Below are positions 63,933 through 64,000 of a stretch of 64,000 nucleotides of DNA, in pieces. Where the stretch lies: the NCBI RefSeq assembly GCF_001294535.1, contig NZ_LGIC01000006.1, positions 62,001 through 126,000 of the forward strand. The letters run 5' to 3'. The notes under the pieces are model-generated. The model was not told the origin of the DNA, did no database searches, and saw nothing but the letters and a program-made list of their open reading frames with translations. Each line of letters opens with the position of its first letter. Position 1 is the stretch's first letter. The stretch is from Cypionkella psychrotolerans. GTDB lineage: Bacteria > Pseudomonadota > Alphaproteobacteria > Rhodobacterales > Rhodobacteraceae. Made by a program: the position numbers and the translations under genes.

Positions 63933-64000
63933 GTGATGTTTCGACGTCAGATAGAACCAAACCGCTCTGATCATCCAGCCGTCAGCACGCCTCGATCAAT

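Noticed and set aside
63936-64000. Start of a new gene at the right edge (MFRRQIEPNRSD...)
   Set aside because: Only about 21 codons are visible and there is no ribosome binding site, so it cannot be supported from this window.

Overview
The window looks like a chromosomal segment of a high-GC alphaproteobacterium of the Rhodobacteraceae (Rhodobacter/Roseobacter group). Supporting this are the order rseP-dxr-cdsA-uppS-frr-pyrH, the codon bias, a fused pntA, several small proteins of a type I associate with Rhodobacterales, and a dispersed intergenic repeat (core AAATATCCCCGCCGGAGGC) with about 15 copies here. No rRNA, tRNA, CRISPR array, prophage or insertion sequence was seen. The taxonomy is inferred from sequence character and has not been tested by a search.

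Layout. 0-5.8 kb: isoprenoid, phospholipid and translation housekeeping genes on the minus strand (rseP partial, dxr, cdsA, uppS, frr, pyrH), then miaA on plus. 5.9-24.5 kb: a nutrient-uptake block. It has an AraC-type regulator, a first dipeptide/oligopeptide ABC transporter (Tat-exported binding protein, two permeases, double ATPase), a minus-strand pair encoding a DAO-type FAD oxidoreductase and an ArgE-type deacylase, and a second complete Opp-type ABC operon ending in an asparaginase. A DUF3422 membrane protein follows on minus. 24.6-27.6 kb: pntAB transhydrogenase. 28-30.4 kb: kynU and kynA. 30.5-45.8 kb: mixed genes, including an L,D-transpeptidase, a D-lyxose isomerase-like cupin, a class-I amidotransferase-like hydrolase, an inactivated EamA transporter, an Stf0-like sulfotransferase, a GFA protein, a class-V aminotransferase, an MsbA-like exporter, a YgfZ-like protein, an inositol-phosphatase-family enzyme, efp, a PopZ-like protein, a TolC-like protein and a Pcm-like methyltransferase. 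45.9-46.9 kb: a membrane protein gene split by an in-frame amber codon. 47.2-58.2 kb: a divergent gene cluster for aerobic CoA-dependent anthranilate (2-aminobenzoate) degradation. 58.5-64 kb: metY, a SIMPL protein, and a 1027-residue protein with PilM/GspL-like and GspC/PilP-like ends.

How the genes work together. The most coherent story is tryptophan catabolism. KynA and KynU make anthranilate from tryptophan; the formamidase step is not encoded here. About 20 kb away, an eight-gene minus-strand operon and a three-gene plus-strand operon encode the likely route from anthranilate onwards: 2-aminobenzoate-CoA ligase, a two-domain 2-aminobenzoyl-CoA monooxygenase/reductase, RidA, thioesterase, acyl-CoA dehydrogenase, two enoyl-CoA hydratases, an SDR, a 3-hydroxyacyl-CoA dehydrogenase and a second kynureninase-like PLP enzyme. 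A MarR regulator is encoded inside the large operon. The same perfect palindrome ATTTCAAGCTTGAAAT lies in the kynU promoter and in the divergent promoter of the anthranilate cluster, overlapping TTGAAA -35-like hexamers. This predicts one MarR regulon covering both halves of the pathway, and it is the main finding.

Other points of interest are twin 20-bp palindromes upstream of the lyxose isomerase-like gene, the dispersed repeat whose inverted pairs form terminator-like hairpins, two decaying genes, and a pyrimidine-rich spacer inside the second peptide transporter operon.
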